Below, one piece after another: positions 56,479-64,000 of a DNA stretch of 64,000 nt. The notes under the pieces were generated by a model. That model was not told the origin of the DNA and searched no databases. It saw only the letters and a list, made by a program, of their open reading frames with translations. The DNA is from Bacteroidota bacterium (lineage in GTDB: Bacteria > Bacteroidota > Bacteroidia > Bacteroidales > F082). Numbering within the stretch: the stretch's first letter is position 1; every line of letters starts with the position of its first letter. Location of the stretch: positions 1-64,000 of the forward strand of contig JAERTD010000103.1 in assembly GCA_016845175.1 (NCBI GenBank). Direction: 5' to 3'. The translations under genes and the position numbers were made by a program.

Positions 56479-57054
56479 TTACTTCATGGTTTCCTTCACT
56501 CTGATATCTCCCAGCAACACATCCCAGAATCCGATGAGACGGCCTCCGATTTGAGTTTCTTTGCGTTTCACATATACGGTGATGTCCTTTTTGGTGGTAT
56601 CCTGATAGACCAGCCTGCCTTCTTTATCATAGCCTTTAAAGCGTTGGAAAATGGTGATCACACCTACATAGGTACCATCAGGTTGTTGTTGCAGATCACT
56701 TACGTACTCAATATTATACCACTCAATTTCAACCTTATTGTAATTCAAGCGCATCAAACGCTCAAAATATTTGCGTACGGAGAAATAGCTGATTTCCTGC
56801 CTTGCCAGAGAAGAAACTCCAATCTCGCTGTTTTGCATGAATAATTCTTCGGCGCGGTCGATTACCCGGTTGGCTTCACTCCAGGGAGTTTCTTTGCTTC
56901 CGATAACTGAGATATATTTGCTCAGATCTCTTACTTTCTCCAGAGCCAGACTATCCACAGCCTGTTTGCGTTCAGGGCTCAATTGCTGAGCTATAGAAGG
57001 AAAACCAATGCCCACAATCAGGAGTAATATTAATAAACGGCTTGTATATTTCAT
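56479..57054 (-). CDS. Secreted protein of unknown function, probable NTF2-like domain
   Basis: It has 191 residues and a signal peptide (LLILLLIVGIGFPSIAQ). A helical region (RKQAVDSLALEKVRDLSKYISVIG...ANRVIDRAEELF) leads to a beta-rich domain: VRKYFERLMRLNYNKVEIEWYNIEYV, PDGTYVGVITIFQRFKGYDKEGRLVYQDTTKKD and FWDVLLGDIRVKET. The sequence is well formed and looks conserved, but no function is known to me. It starts 6 bp after the lipoprotein gene ends. A gap of 202 bases separates it from the next gene, and I see no clear terminator there. Confidence 0.7.
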   Translation of the reverse strand: MKYTSRLLILLLIVGIGFPSIAQQLSPERKQAVDSLALEKVRDLSKYISVIGSKETPWSEANRVIDRAEELFMQNSEIGVSSLARQEISYFSVRKYFERLMRLNYNKVEIEWYNIEYVSDLQQQPDGTYVGVITIFQRFKGYDKEGRLVYQDTTKKDITVYVKRKETQIGGRLIGFWDVLLGDIRVKETMK

Positions 57055-57060
57055 GTGAAT

Positions 57061-57723
57061 TTATTTTTTAATGAGCTCTAATTCAGTGATTTTTCCCAAA
57101 TCGTCGCGTTTAACCGACTCAACCATATAGCGGTATTGGCCCTTATCTTTCAGGTAGTGTAAAAACTTCAGGGCAGTTGTCGGACGATCATAATCATTAA
57201 AACCGTTGGCCTTGCTGATGATAATCAGAACAGGTACATCAGGGCTGGCAAACTGGTTGAGGGCTGTTTGTATCTGGCCATTGGCAGCATCAATACTTGA
57301 AGCCGAAGCAACTGCAGTGAATTGGTTATCGATCACAGCATTGGTGGATCGTTCCATGCGTATTTTTGCTTCTTCTTCTCTGCGGAGCCTTTCTTCCTCA
57401 GCTTTTCTTTCTGCCTCAATTTTACCAGCATTTACTTTGTCCTCAGCTTTTTCAATCATGTCCAGCACTTCAGGATCATCAATATTATAGGATTTGATGG
57501 TAGCTATCCGCTGGCTTTGTTCATCCAGTGTCCAATTGGAGGAACCACTGATGATGGCTGTTAAATCTGTCTTTGCCTGATCAACTTTGGCTGCATATTC
57601 AGCAGCAGCTTGCTCCATGGCTAATTTTTTCTTGCTTTTACAGCTACTCATGCCGCCAACGAAAATCATTCCGATCAGCATTATCATAAAAAAGCGGCCC
57701 AACTGCTTATAGGTGAAATTCAT
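57061..57723 (-). CDS. Coiled-coil lipoprotein of unknown function
   Basis: This 220-residue protein has a lipoprotein signal ending at C28 (MIFVGGMSSC). A long charged coiled coil follows (KAEDKVNAGKIEAERKAEEERLRREEEAKIRME), then a globular end (LNQFASPDVPVLIIISKANG, DYDRPTTALKFLHYLKDKGQYRYMV and KITELELIKK). The conserved-looking C-terminal part suggests a defined binding domain. It is the first gene of the minus-strand set that includes the LRR protein. Confidence 0.7.
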   Translation of the reverse strand: MNFTYKQLGRFFMIMLIGMIFVGGMSSCKSKKKLAMEQAAAEYAAKVDQAKTDLTAIISGSSNWTLDEQSQRIATIKSYNIDDPEVLDMIEKAEDKVNAGKIEAERKAEEERLRREEEAKIRMERSTNAVIDNQFTAVASASSIDAANGQIQTALNQFASPDVPVLIIISKANGFNDYDRPTTALKFLHYLKDKGQYRYMVESVKRDDLGKITELELIKK

Positions 57724-57764
57724 ACGTCAATATCTTAAGGGTTAATGCTACTCTAGTAACAATG

Positions 57765-57772
57765 CAAAATTA
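57765..57772 (-). promoter_or_regulatory. -7 promoter box for the lipoprotein-LRR operon
   Basis: On the minus strand TAATTTTG, an exact TAnnTTTG, followed by C. It is 42 nt upstream of the ATG at 57723. No TTG lies at the expected -33 position. Confidence 0.4.
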
Positions 57773-57878
57773 TCCAAAAAATTGTATGGCCTTTGTGAAA
57801 AAACGTTAAGCCCCCTTTTTTAAAGAGAAAACAGAACTTTTTCCGGGGCTAAATTTGAATGCTTCTAAATATTGAGGT

Positions 57879-57911
57879 GTTGATAATCAGGCTTTCATTT
57901 TTATAAATTTG
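57879..57911 (+). promoter_or_regulatory. Promoter of the outer-membrane barrel gene, with a long leader
   Basis: GTTG at 57879-57882, 21 nt spacer, exact TAAATTTG at 57904-57911. The predicted leader of about 90 nt contains a small hairpin (CCTGC-TAGA-GTAGG, 57969-57982). Confidence 0.6.
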
Positions 57912-58006
57912 TGTTGCTTGAACACCAAACCATTTGTATAAGGCGTCAAGTAAAGGAGAGGCCGAAAACCTGCTAGAGTAGGCAATATCAAAACCTAAAA
58001 ACATTT

Positions 58007-58729
58007 ATGAAAAAGTTACTCTTTTTGTTTGTTGTAGCTGCAATAAGCATGGGAAGCATGAGCGTATATGCTCAAAGCGGTGGAATTAAAGTTGGAATGA
58101 ACTTCGCCAATATGGCAATTGAACCTTCAAGTCTGGATGAGGAGACTCGTAAATTGCTTTTTTCACCAAGATTTGGATTCATTTTTGAAATGCCTGTTTA
58201 TGAAGGGGTTTTCTTTCAAACCGGTATCAATACATCAGCAAAAGGCTTTAAATGGGAAGGGACCAGAATGCTCGAAACTGGCTATTCTAATGGACACCCT
58301 ACCTATACTGAATATGAATCTGTAGAGTATAACCTCATTTGGTATGTGGATTTACCCATACAGTTTGGTTATAAATTTGACCTGGGAGCGGTAAAACCAT
58401 TTGTGATGACTGGTCCGGTTTTTAATTATGGGGTTTATACCACCAATTTGTACAAGGCCAATGGTGAATATGACAACGACCATTTGACCATCGGAACTGC
58501 AGATACTGATGACTACCTACCTTTCGATTTCAATTGGAATATTGAAGGTGGTGTACAGTGGAGCCGTTTACAGTTTACCCTGTTCTATTCCCATGGTTTT
58601 TCCAATGTGTTAAATATACCTGATGGAGCAACAGGTGATTATGCTGATGCATCCATGAAAAACCGCGTATTCGGATTCAATATTGCCGTTTTGTTTGGTA
58701 ATCAAGGAAATGACAGTAGAAGACGGTAG
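58007..58729 (+). CDS. PorT-family / outer-membrane beta-barrel protein
   Basis: It has 240 residues and a signal peptide (LLFLFVVAAISMGSMSVYAQ). The first strand GGIKVGMNFANMA and the pattern SPRFGFIFEMPVYEGVFFQTGINTSAKGFKW are those of small OMP_b-brl_2 barrels with about eight strands. DLPIQFGYKFDLGAVKPFVMTGPVFNYG is another family strand pair. The function is unknown; PorT itself belongs to the T9SS, but this branch is broad and a secretion role cannot be claimed. It is probably monocistronic. Confidence 0.82.
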   Translation: MKKLLFLFVVAAISMGSMSVYAQSGGIKVGMNFANMAIEPSSLDEETRKLLFSPRFGFIFEMPVYEGVFFQTGINTSAKGFKWEGTRMLETGYSNGHPTYTEYESVEYNLIWYVDLPIQFGYKFDLGAVKPFVMTGPVFNYGVYTTNLYKANGEYDNDHLTIGTADTDDYLPFDFNWNIEGGVQWSRLQFTLFYSHGFSNVLNIPDGATGDYADASMKNRVFGFNIAVLFGNQGNDSRRR

Positions 58730-58830
58730 GTTTACGTCTGATTTCTTTAGCCATTAGGTTTATCGTAAGTTTTCAGTCGAGTGGGACTGGGATGAAATGT
58801 TTAACTTGTGCCCATAAGTCTCTTTAAAAG

Positions 58831-59847
58831 ATGTACCATAGGCGCAAGCACTATACCATACCTGTTTTTGTTCCAGAATTGGCCTGTCCCTTTCAGTGTG
58901 CTTTCTGCAATCAGAAGAAAATATCCGGGCAGCAGCATATTCCTGATCTTGATGAGATCAACGAAACCATTGTTTCCCACCTGAACTCATTCAAAGAAAA
59001 GAGCAGATGGGTTGAAGTAGGTTTTTTTGGGGGTAATTTTACCGGAATCCCACTTGACCTACAGCAACAGTATTTGTCAGTGGTGAAACCTTTTCTTAAA
59101 AACAGGCGAATACAAGGCATCCGATTGTCCACCAGACCAGATTATATCACACAGGCAACACTTGACTTTTTAAAGAAGCATCAGGTTGGAACCATTGAAT
59201 TGGGTGTTCAATCCATGGATGATGAAGTACTCCAGGCCAGTCGTAGAGGACATAAGGCTTCTCAAACCATACAAGCAGCGAGATTGATTAAGGAAAACGG
59301 CTTTAGCCTGGGCTTACAAATGATGGTTGGATTACCCAAAGATAATTTGGAAAAGTCATTGGATACGGCCCAACAAATCATTGCTCTGGGAGCCACAAGC
59401 ACCAGGATATATCCGGCACTGGTCATTAAAGACACCCTTATGCACCAATGGTATGAAAGGGGAGAATACCGCCCACTACCATTGGAAACGGCAGTGGAAT
59501 GGGTGAAACACCTTATCCCCATTTTTGAGAAAGCCGGCACGAAAATAATCAAAGTAGGTCTGCATCCCTCAGAAGCTTTTACCACTGGTGATGAGTTAGT
59601 AGCAGGCCCTTACCATCCTTCATTTCGTGAATTGGTTTTGTCAGCCCTTTGGAAGGATAAGTTTCAAGCCCTTCTGGAACATCCTCCATCAGCAAAACTT
59701 CTGCTGTTTGTGCCCGAAAAAGAGATCAACCATGCCCGTGGTTATGAAGCTAAAAACAAGAGAATGCTTCAGTCACATTTTTCATCAGTAAAGTTCTACC
59801 CGGATGCCCGGCTGAAACCCAGAAGCTACCGCTATGAAATAGGTTAG
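58831..59847 (+). CDS. Radical SAM protein, Elp3/HemN-like
   Basis: It has 338 residues. The radical SAM cluster motif is C19-x3-C23-x2-C26 (LACPFQCAFCNQKK), which binds a [4Fe-4S] cluster used to cleave SAM. GFFGGNFTGIP, LSTRPDYI, IELGVQSMDDEVL, SRRGHKA and LQMMVGLPKD follow in the order of the Elp3/HemN barrel. The C-terminal end is short, so it lacks the acetyltransferase domain of Elp3 and the HemN C-domain. It probably modifies RNA or another macromolecule; the substrate is unknown. It is cytoplasmic. Confidence 0.88.
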   Translation: MYHRRKHYTIPVFVPELACPFQCAFCNQKKISGQQHIPDLDEINETIVSHLNSFKEKSRWVEVGFFGGNFTGIPLDLQQQYLSVVKPFLKNRRIQGIRLSTRPDYITQATLDFLKKHQVGTIELGVQSMDDEVLQASRRGHKASQTIQAARLIKENGFSLGLQMMVGLPKDNLEKSLDTAQQIIALGATSTRIYPALVIKDTLMHQWYERGEYRPLPLETAVEWVKHLIPIFEKAGTKIIKVGLHPSEAFTTGDELVAGPYHPSFRELVLSALWKDKFQALLEHPPSAKLLLFVPEKEINHARGYEAKNKRMLQSHFSSVKFYPDARLKPRSYRYEIG

Positions 59848-59954
59848 AGCCGGAAAAAAATACTAACTTTACCAGACGTCCTGATGACTCACATTTTTAT
59901 GATTTAACAGGCAACGTTTCTGGCTGATTTTCAGTCTATTTTTCAGACCTACTG

Positions 59955-60698
59955 ATGGATTCTATGTTAAAAGTTTCTTTATTGTCGACTATAGGTGTTC
60001 TGATGGCTTTTTCTCTGTTAGCTCAAACAACATCTGATACAAAAAACACTTCCTTCGGAACACTTATCGAATATGCGGAAAAAGTCTATGGACCGGATGA
60101 TTTATTAGTTAACGGGAGCGCCTATATTCCAACACATTTGCAGGCAGCTGGTCATCCATATTTTCTATCAGACATATGGCATAAAGGAAGTATCCTATCC
60201 AATGGCAAACACTTCTCAGGTGTTGATTTCAAATTCAATTTGTATAAACAGGAATTGGTTATGCAGGCAGTTGGCAAGTCGGGGGCTGTTACCATAATTA
60301 CACTTAATCCTCATGTACTCAAAGCATTTGAACTTGAAGGGCATTATTTTATAAATCTGGGCAAAGGCCTTAGCACCTCCAATGGTTTTTCTTTCTATGA
60401 ATTGGTATATGAAGGCAGCTTTGTTTTTGTTATTCATCACAAGAAAATATTCAATGCTCATTATTCCGAGAGAACACCTTATGGCAGCTTTTCAAAGCCA
60501 CATAAAACCTATTATCTCCTGAACGATACCGAACTATTCAAGCTTAGCTCTAAAAGAGCCTTTCTGAATCATTTCAAAACCATCAAACCAGCTCTCAGGA
60601 AGTTTATGAGACAGCACAAAATCAAGTATAAAAAGGCTGATTTAAATCAACTGAAACAATTAATGAAATACTGTGATAATGAGATATCCCGTACTTAA
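59955..60698 (+). CDS. Secreted protein of unknown function preceding a TonB-dependent receptor
   Basis: It has 247 residues and a signal peptide (LSTIGVLMAFSLLAQTT). The central part is beta-rich (KHFSGVDFKFNLYKQELVMQAVGKSGAVTI, FSFYELVYEGSFVFVIHHKKIF). A lysine-rich helical end follows (HFKTIKPALRKFMRQHKIKYKKADLNQLKQLMKYC). I recognise no named domain. The TonB-dependent receptor gene starts inside its last codons (20-bp overlap), so the two are coupled, and this protein may help the receptor or bind its ligand. M1 and M4 are both possible starts. Confidence 0.75.
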   Translation: MDSMLKVSLLSTIGVLMAFSLLAQTTSDTKNTSFGTLIEYAEKVYGPDDLLVNGSAYIPTHLQAAGHPYFLSDIWHKGSILSNGKHFSGVDFKFNLYKQELVMQAVGKSGAVTIITLNPHVLKAFELEGHYFINLGKGLSTSNGFSFYELVYEGSFVFVIHHKKIFNAHYSERTPYGSFSKPHKTYYLLNDTELFKLSSKRAFLNHFKTIKPALRKFMRQHKIKYKKADLNQLKQLMKYCDNEISRT

Positions 60699-63471
60699 AG
60701 GCCATTTGTTGGTTGTTATTTTCGTTTTCCTGTCTTCATTTGCCTTCAGCCAACAAATCGAATACATTGTTCCTCTCAATTTAAACCAACAATCGTGGTC
60801 AAACTTTGTAAAGGAAGTGGAAGCTACCACCAACTACAGGTTTTTCTATCATTCGGATAGCATAGTTGATTTTCAAATAAACATCGCTTCCGATGGTCTT
60901 AGTCTTGAAGCAGTCTTATCTGAAAACCTGAGCACACAACAATATTACTTCAGTATCGATGCAGAACACAATGTATTTGTTAGCAAAAACCAAGCATTAA
61001 AAGCTGAACTTCCACCGGGTTTTATAGACATGACCCAAAGCTATGTAGCCGACAGCAGCCTTACTGATCAGACAGAATCTTCAAAGGATTTTCTTAGTAC
61101 TACCAAAACCTATGTGGCCAAAACCCTGGTGGTAGGTAGCGCCCGGGAAGGAGTTCACATAAGCAAAGCCACTGTTAGTGGTTATATCAAAAACCGTGAA
61201 GATGGCCTGGCAGTGGTGGGTGCTACCTTGTATATTCCGCAACTGGAAACAGGTACCACCACCGATGCATTGGGGTTTTATAGCCTGCAACTTCCCAAGG
61301 GAAAATATCGTTTAGTGGTCAACAGTATTGATACTGAAGAAGGTAAATATGAACTACAGGTATTGTCCAATGGGAAACTTGATCTGTTATTGGACAAAAA
61401 GGTATATGCTTTGGATGAAGTCATCATCAAGTCTGAACGTTACGACAATGTAAGAGGTACCCAAATGGGATTTGAAAAGATTTCTACCAAAAGCATTAAA
61501 GAGATTCCTACCATAATGGGTGAACGGGACATCATCAAAGTGGCTTTGTTGTTACCGGGTGTACAATCTGTAGGTGAAGGAGCTTCTGGATTTAATGTCA
61601 GAGGAAGCCCGGCCGACCAGAATCTGTTTTATATCAACAATGTACCCATTTACAACACCTCGCATTTGTTTGGGTTCTTTTCAACCTTCCCTCCTGATGC
61701 CATTAGTGAGTTCACCCTCTATAAGAGTAATTTCCCTGCCAAATTCGGCGGTCGACTTTCCTCAATTTTCGACATTACGGCAAAGGATGGCAATAAAAAG
61801 AATTTTTCAGCACGAGGGGGTATCAGTCCAATTACCGGTAAGCTACTGGTGGAAGGTCCCATTGTAAAAGACAAAAGCAGTTATCTGGTCGGTGTTCGTT
61901 CCACTTATTCCAATTGGGTTTTAAAGCTGATTGAAAACCCGGAAATTAAAAACAGCCGCGCAGGATTTGCTGATGCGGTGGCCAATTTTTCCATTGCCCT
62001 CACACCAAAAGACCGAATTAAAATATTGGGGTATTACAGTTATGATGACATAAAAATGGCCAACCATACCCAATTCAATTACGAAAACATAGGGACTTCA
62101 GTCACCTGGAACCATGTGTTTAAGGAAAAACACAATTTTGAATTGTCATACATCTATAGCAATTACGGATTTGGCGAGGAAAACAGTGAATTTCAACTGG
62201 AAGCCTATAAACACTCTTACCGACTGAAGCATAACGAGGTTCGTGCAGGTGTTACCCTCAGGCCCAATAATGACCATAGAATTGCCATTGGAGTGAATAG
62301 TGTTTTATATATGCTCGACCAGGGAGAGCATCTGCCACTGAATAGTGAATCCCTGATTGATGGCGTTGATCTCGGGCAGGAAAAAGGTCTGGAATCATCA
62401 GTATATATCAGTGAAGACTGGGATATTTCACCCTTGTTTTCCATCAGTGCCGGTCTTCGGTATAATTTCTATTCCTATTTGGGCCCTCAGGATGTCTATT
62501 CCTATGTTGAAGGTGCTCCCAAGGAGATTGAAAACATTACTGATACCACAAGCTATGGTAACAATGAAATCATCAAATCCTATAGTGCACCTGATTTCAG
62601 ACTGGCAGCCAAGTATATTATCAACCCCAATTTATCGGTGAAGGCGAGTTTCAATACTTTACATCAGTATATCTTCATGCTTTCCAACACTATCGCATTG
62701 TCCCCTACAGACAAATGGAAGCTCAGTGACAGCCATATCAAGCCCATGTCGGGTCAGCAATATGCGGTGGGAGCTTTTACCAATCTGGCTAAGAACAAAC
62801 TGGAATTTTCCACAGAAGTGTATTACAAACGTGTGAAGAATTTGGTGGAATATAAGGATGGTGCCGATCTTTTGGTGAATGAAGTCCCTGAGGTAGATGT
62901 ACTGCAAGGAGAACTGGAGGCCTACGGGATTGAATTTATGCTTAAAAAACCTTTTGGAAGACTCAACGGATGGGTCAATTATACCTACTCCAAATCCATG
63001 GTGGTGGTAGATAGCGATATTCCAGGCAATCAAACCAATTTTGGAAAAGCCTATCCTGCCAACTACGACAAACCCCATGCTTTAAATCTTGTGCTCAACT
63101 ATAAGTTTTCCCGTCGTTTGAGCATCTCTGGCAACCTGGTATATGCCACAGGAAGACCCACCACCTACCCATCGGCCATTTATTACCAGAATGGTATGCA
63201 GGTGTTGCATTATTCCATGAGGAACGAATACCGCTTACCGGATTATTTCAGGGTTGATCTTTCCATTAACCTGGAGGGGAACCTGCTGGCTAAAAAACTG
63301 GCTCATGGTTCCTGGAACCTTTCGGTGTATAATGTGACCGGAAGAAAAAATGCCTATTCGGTCTACTTCACCTCAGAAAACGGACAGGTTAAAGGATACA
63401 AATTGTCGGTATTTGGTGTGCCTATTGTTTCGCTCTCGTATAATTTCAAACTGGGAAACTATGCGAATTAA
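60679..63471 (+). CDS. TonB-dependent receptor with STN and carboxypeptidase-like domains
   Basis: From the ATG at 60679 it has 930 residues; a GTG at 60673 is in frame. A signal peptide (LLVVIFVFLSSFAFSQQ) leads to an STN domain (about 25-110, WSNFVKEVEATTNYRFFYHSD...). A carboxypeptidase-regulatory-like domain is next (VSGYIKNREDGLAVVGATLYI, DALGFYSLQLPKGKYRL), then the plug (LPGVQSVGEGASGFNVRGSPADQNLFYINNVPIYNTSHLFGFF) and the barrel. STN domains usually talk to a FecR-type anti-sigma factor, but no FecI/FecR pair is in view. It overlaps the genes on both sides (20 and 11 bp), so the trio is one translation unit. The ligand is unknown. Confidence 0.92.
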   Translation: MRYPVLKGHLLVVIFVFLSSFAFSQQIEYIVPLNLNQQSWSNFVKEVEATTNYRFFYHSDSIVDFQINIASDGLSLEAVLSENLSTQQYYFSIDAEHNVFVSKNQALKAELPPGFIDMTQSYVADSSLTDQTESSKDFLSTTKTYVAKTLVVGSAREGVHISKATVSGYIKNREDGLAVVGATLYIPQLETGTTTDALGFYSLQLPKGKYRLVVNSIDTEEGKYELQVLSNGKLDLLLDKKVYALDEVIIKSERYDNVRGTQMGFEKISTKSIKEIPTIMGERDIIKVALLLPGVQSVGEGASGFNVRGSPADQNLFYINNVPIYNTSHLFGFFSTFPPDAISEFTLYKSNFPAKFGGRLSSIFDITAKDGNKKNFSARGGISPITGKLLVEGPIVKDKSSYLVGVRSTYSNWVLKLIENPEIKNSRAGFADAVANFSIALTPKDRIKILGYYSYDDIKMANHTQFNYENIGTSVTWNHVFKEKHNFELSYIYSNYGFGEENSEFQLEAYKHSYRLKHNEVRAGVTLRPNNDHRIAIGVNSVLYMLDQGEHLPLNSESLIDGVDLGQEKGLESSVYISEDWDISPLFSISAGLRYNFYSYLGPQDVYSYVEGAPKEIENITDTTSYGNNEIIKSYSAPDFRLAAKYIINPNLSVKASFNTLHQYIFMLSNTIALSPTDKWKLSDSHIKPMSGQQYAVGAFTNLAKNKLEFSTEVYYKRVKNLVEYKDGADLLVNEVPEVDVLQGELEAYGIEFMLKKPFGRLNGWVNYTYSKSMVVVDSDIPGNQTNFGKAYPANYDKPHALNLVLNYKFSRRLSISGNLVYATGRPTTYPSAIYYQNGMQVLHYSMRNEYRLPDYFRVDLSINLEGNLLAKKLAHGSWNLSVYNVTGRKNAYSVYFTSENGQVKGYKLSVFGVPIVSLSYNFKLGNYAN

Positions 63472-64000
63472 GTCCATTCATTTTGTAATGCTTATACCCA
63501 TTTTTCTGCTGGCTTGTGTGGATGAATACTGGCCCAATGTGGACAGATATGAACAGCTTATGGTTGTGGATGGTATGATTACTGATGAACCCGGCCCTTA
63601 TGAAGTGAAGTTATCACTAACAGCACCCGCCAATGATCCGTCCTATATCCCCCTCAGTGGATGTTTTGTTTCCATAGTGGATGATTTGGGAAACACCGAA
63701 ATACTGAAGGAGTTTGAACCCGGTACCTATCGGACAGATAGCAATGGCATCCGTGGCATCACAGGCCGTCAGTACAAACTAATTGTTCACCGGGATGATG
63801 AGAGAAGCTATGAAACAGCCTTTGAAACCCTACCCCTTGCCACAGAAATTGATAGTATATATACCGAGATTGAATACAAGGAAGACAAGGATCTTCATCA
63901 TGAACTGGCAGGACTTCAGTTTTATCTTGACAGCAAACGGGCAAAACAAGACACCAATTATTTTATGTGGCGCGGGGAGGCTACCTACCATTATGAATCT
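63461..64000 (+). CDS. DUF4249 lipoprotein, 5' part only (cut by window edge)
   Basis: The ATG at 63461 lies inside the end of the receptor gene (11-bp overlap); 180 codons are present before the edge. A lipoprotein signal ends at C19 (IPIFLLAC). The start LMVVDGMITDEPGPYEVKLSLTAP and the later GISG-like GIRGITGRQYKLIVH match DUF4249, which is regularly encoded after this kind of TonB-dependent receptor in Bacteroidota. It probably sits at the outer membrane as a partner of the receptor. Confidence 0.85.
   Translation, partial: MRIKSIHFVMLIPIFLLACVDEYWPNVDRYEQLMVVDGMITDEPGPYEVKLSLTAPANDPSYIPLSGCFVSIVDDLGNTEILKEFEPGTYRTDSNGIRGITGRQYKLIVHRDDERSYETAFETLPLATEIDSIYTEIEYKEDKDLHHELAGLQFYLDSKRAKQDTNYFMWRGEATYHYES

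Noticed and set aside
1-64000. CRISPR array, transposase, prophage or toxin-antitoxin module
   Set aside because: No spaced direct repeats and no recognisable transposase, integrase, phage or toxin-antitoxin genes are present on either strand.

Overview
The window is about 64 kb of chromosome from a member of the Bacteroidota, most likely an anaerobic or facultatively anaerobic marine Bacteroidia of the Marinilabiliales type. The order and habitat are inferences. The phylum rests on TonB-dependent receptors with carboxypeptidase-like N-terminal domains, two proteins with type IX secretion (T9SS) C-terminal signals, DUF4249, DUF3098 and DUF3108 proteins, the gene order ftsX-DUF3098-uppP-truB-queA, and several promoters of the Bacteroidota form (TTG about 20 nt upstream of TAnnTTTG). 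Three sulfatases, NhaA and an iron-sulfur serine dehydratase fit a saline, oxygen-poor habitat. I saw no rRNA, tRNA, CRISPR array or insertion sequence.

Layout. 1-4.2 kb: a methyltransferase cut by the left edge, a TonB-dependent receptor and a BamA/TamA-like barrel. 4.2-16.0 kb (minus strand): one compact catabolic operon read as sulfatase, sulfatase, aldose 1-epimerase, GH38 alpha-mannosidase, sulfatase, GH29 alpha-L-fucosidase and RhaD-type aldolase. It looks built to take apart a sulfated glycan containing fucose and mannose and to feed deoxysugar phosphate into glycolysis. 16.1-22.9 kb (plus strand): a TPR lipoprotein, a methyltransferase coupled to a TPR/transmembrane/HTH regulator, an unannotated 52-codon gene with its own promoter, and a large T9SS cargo protein with a thioredoxin-like head. 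A strong terminator closes this block.

23.1-26.0 kb holds the most striking set: a complete rdhA-rdhB-rdhC-type operon. It encodes a Tat-exported reductive dehalogenase with two iron-sulfur motifs, a small membrane anchor, and a membrane flavoprotein with a flavinylation motif and two Cx3CP motifs. It is followed by L-serine dehydratase, a T9SS esterase, a DUF4395 membrane protein, an LpxR-like barrel, NhaA, and a ureohydrolase homologue that has lost half of its metal ligands.

33.8-45.1 kb is mostly housekeeping: ruvC, a flippase-like membrane protein with a glycosyltransferase, ispD, queA, truB, uppP, a DUF3098 protein, ftsX, a D-Ala-D-Ala dipeptidase and leuS. 45.2-52.3 kb holds a DUF3108 protein and a 2020-residue alpha-2-macroglobulin without a thioester. 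52.3-57.7 kb (minus) is an operon of a lipoprotein, two secreted proteins, a leucine-rich-repeat protein of unusual modular design, and an acetyltransferase. 58.0-64.0 kb (plus) carries an outer-membrane barrel, a radical SAM protein, and an overlapping trio: an unknown secreted protein, a TonB-dependent receptor, and a DUF4249 lipoprotein cut by the right edge.

No gap longer than 300 bases lacks a gene. The largest are 57724-58006, 46017-46276, 22864-23118, 29862-30106 and 41371-41609. Their visible contents are listed as promoter, terminator or repeat entries. In 41371-41609 I see nothing I can support beyond a weak -7-like box (41585-41592).
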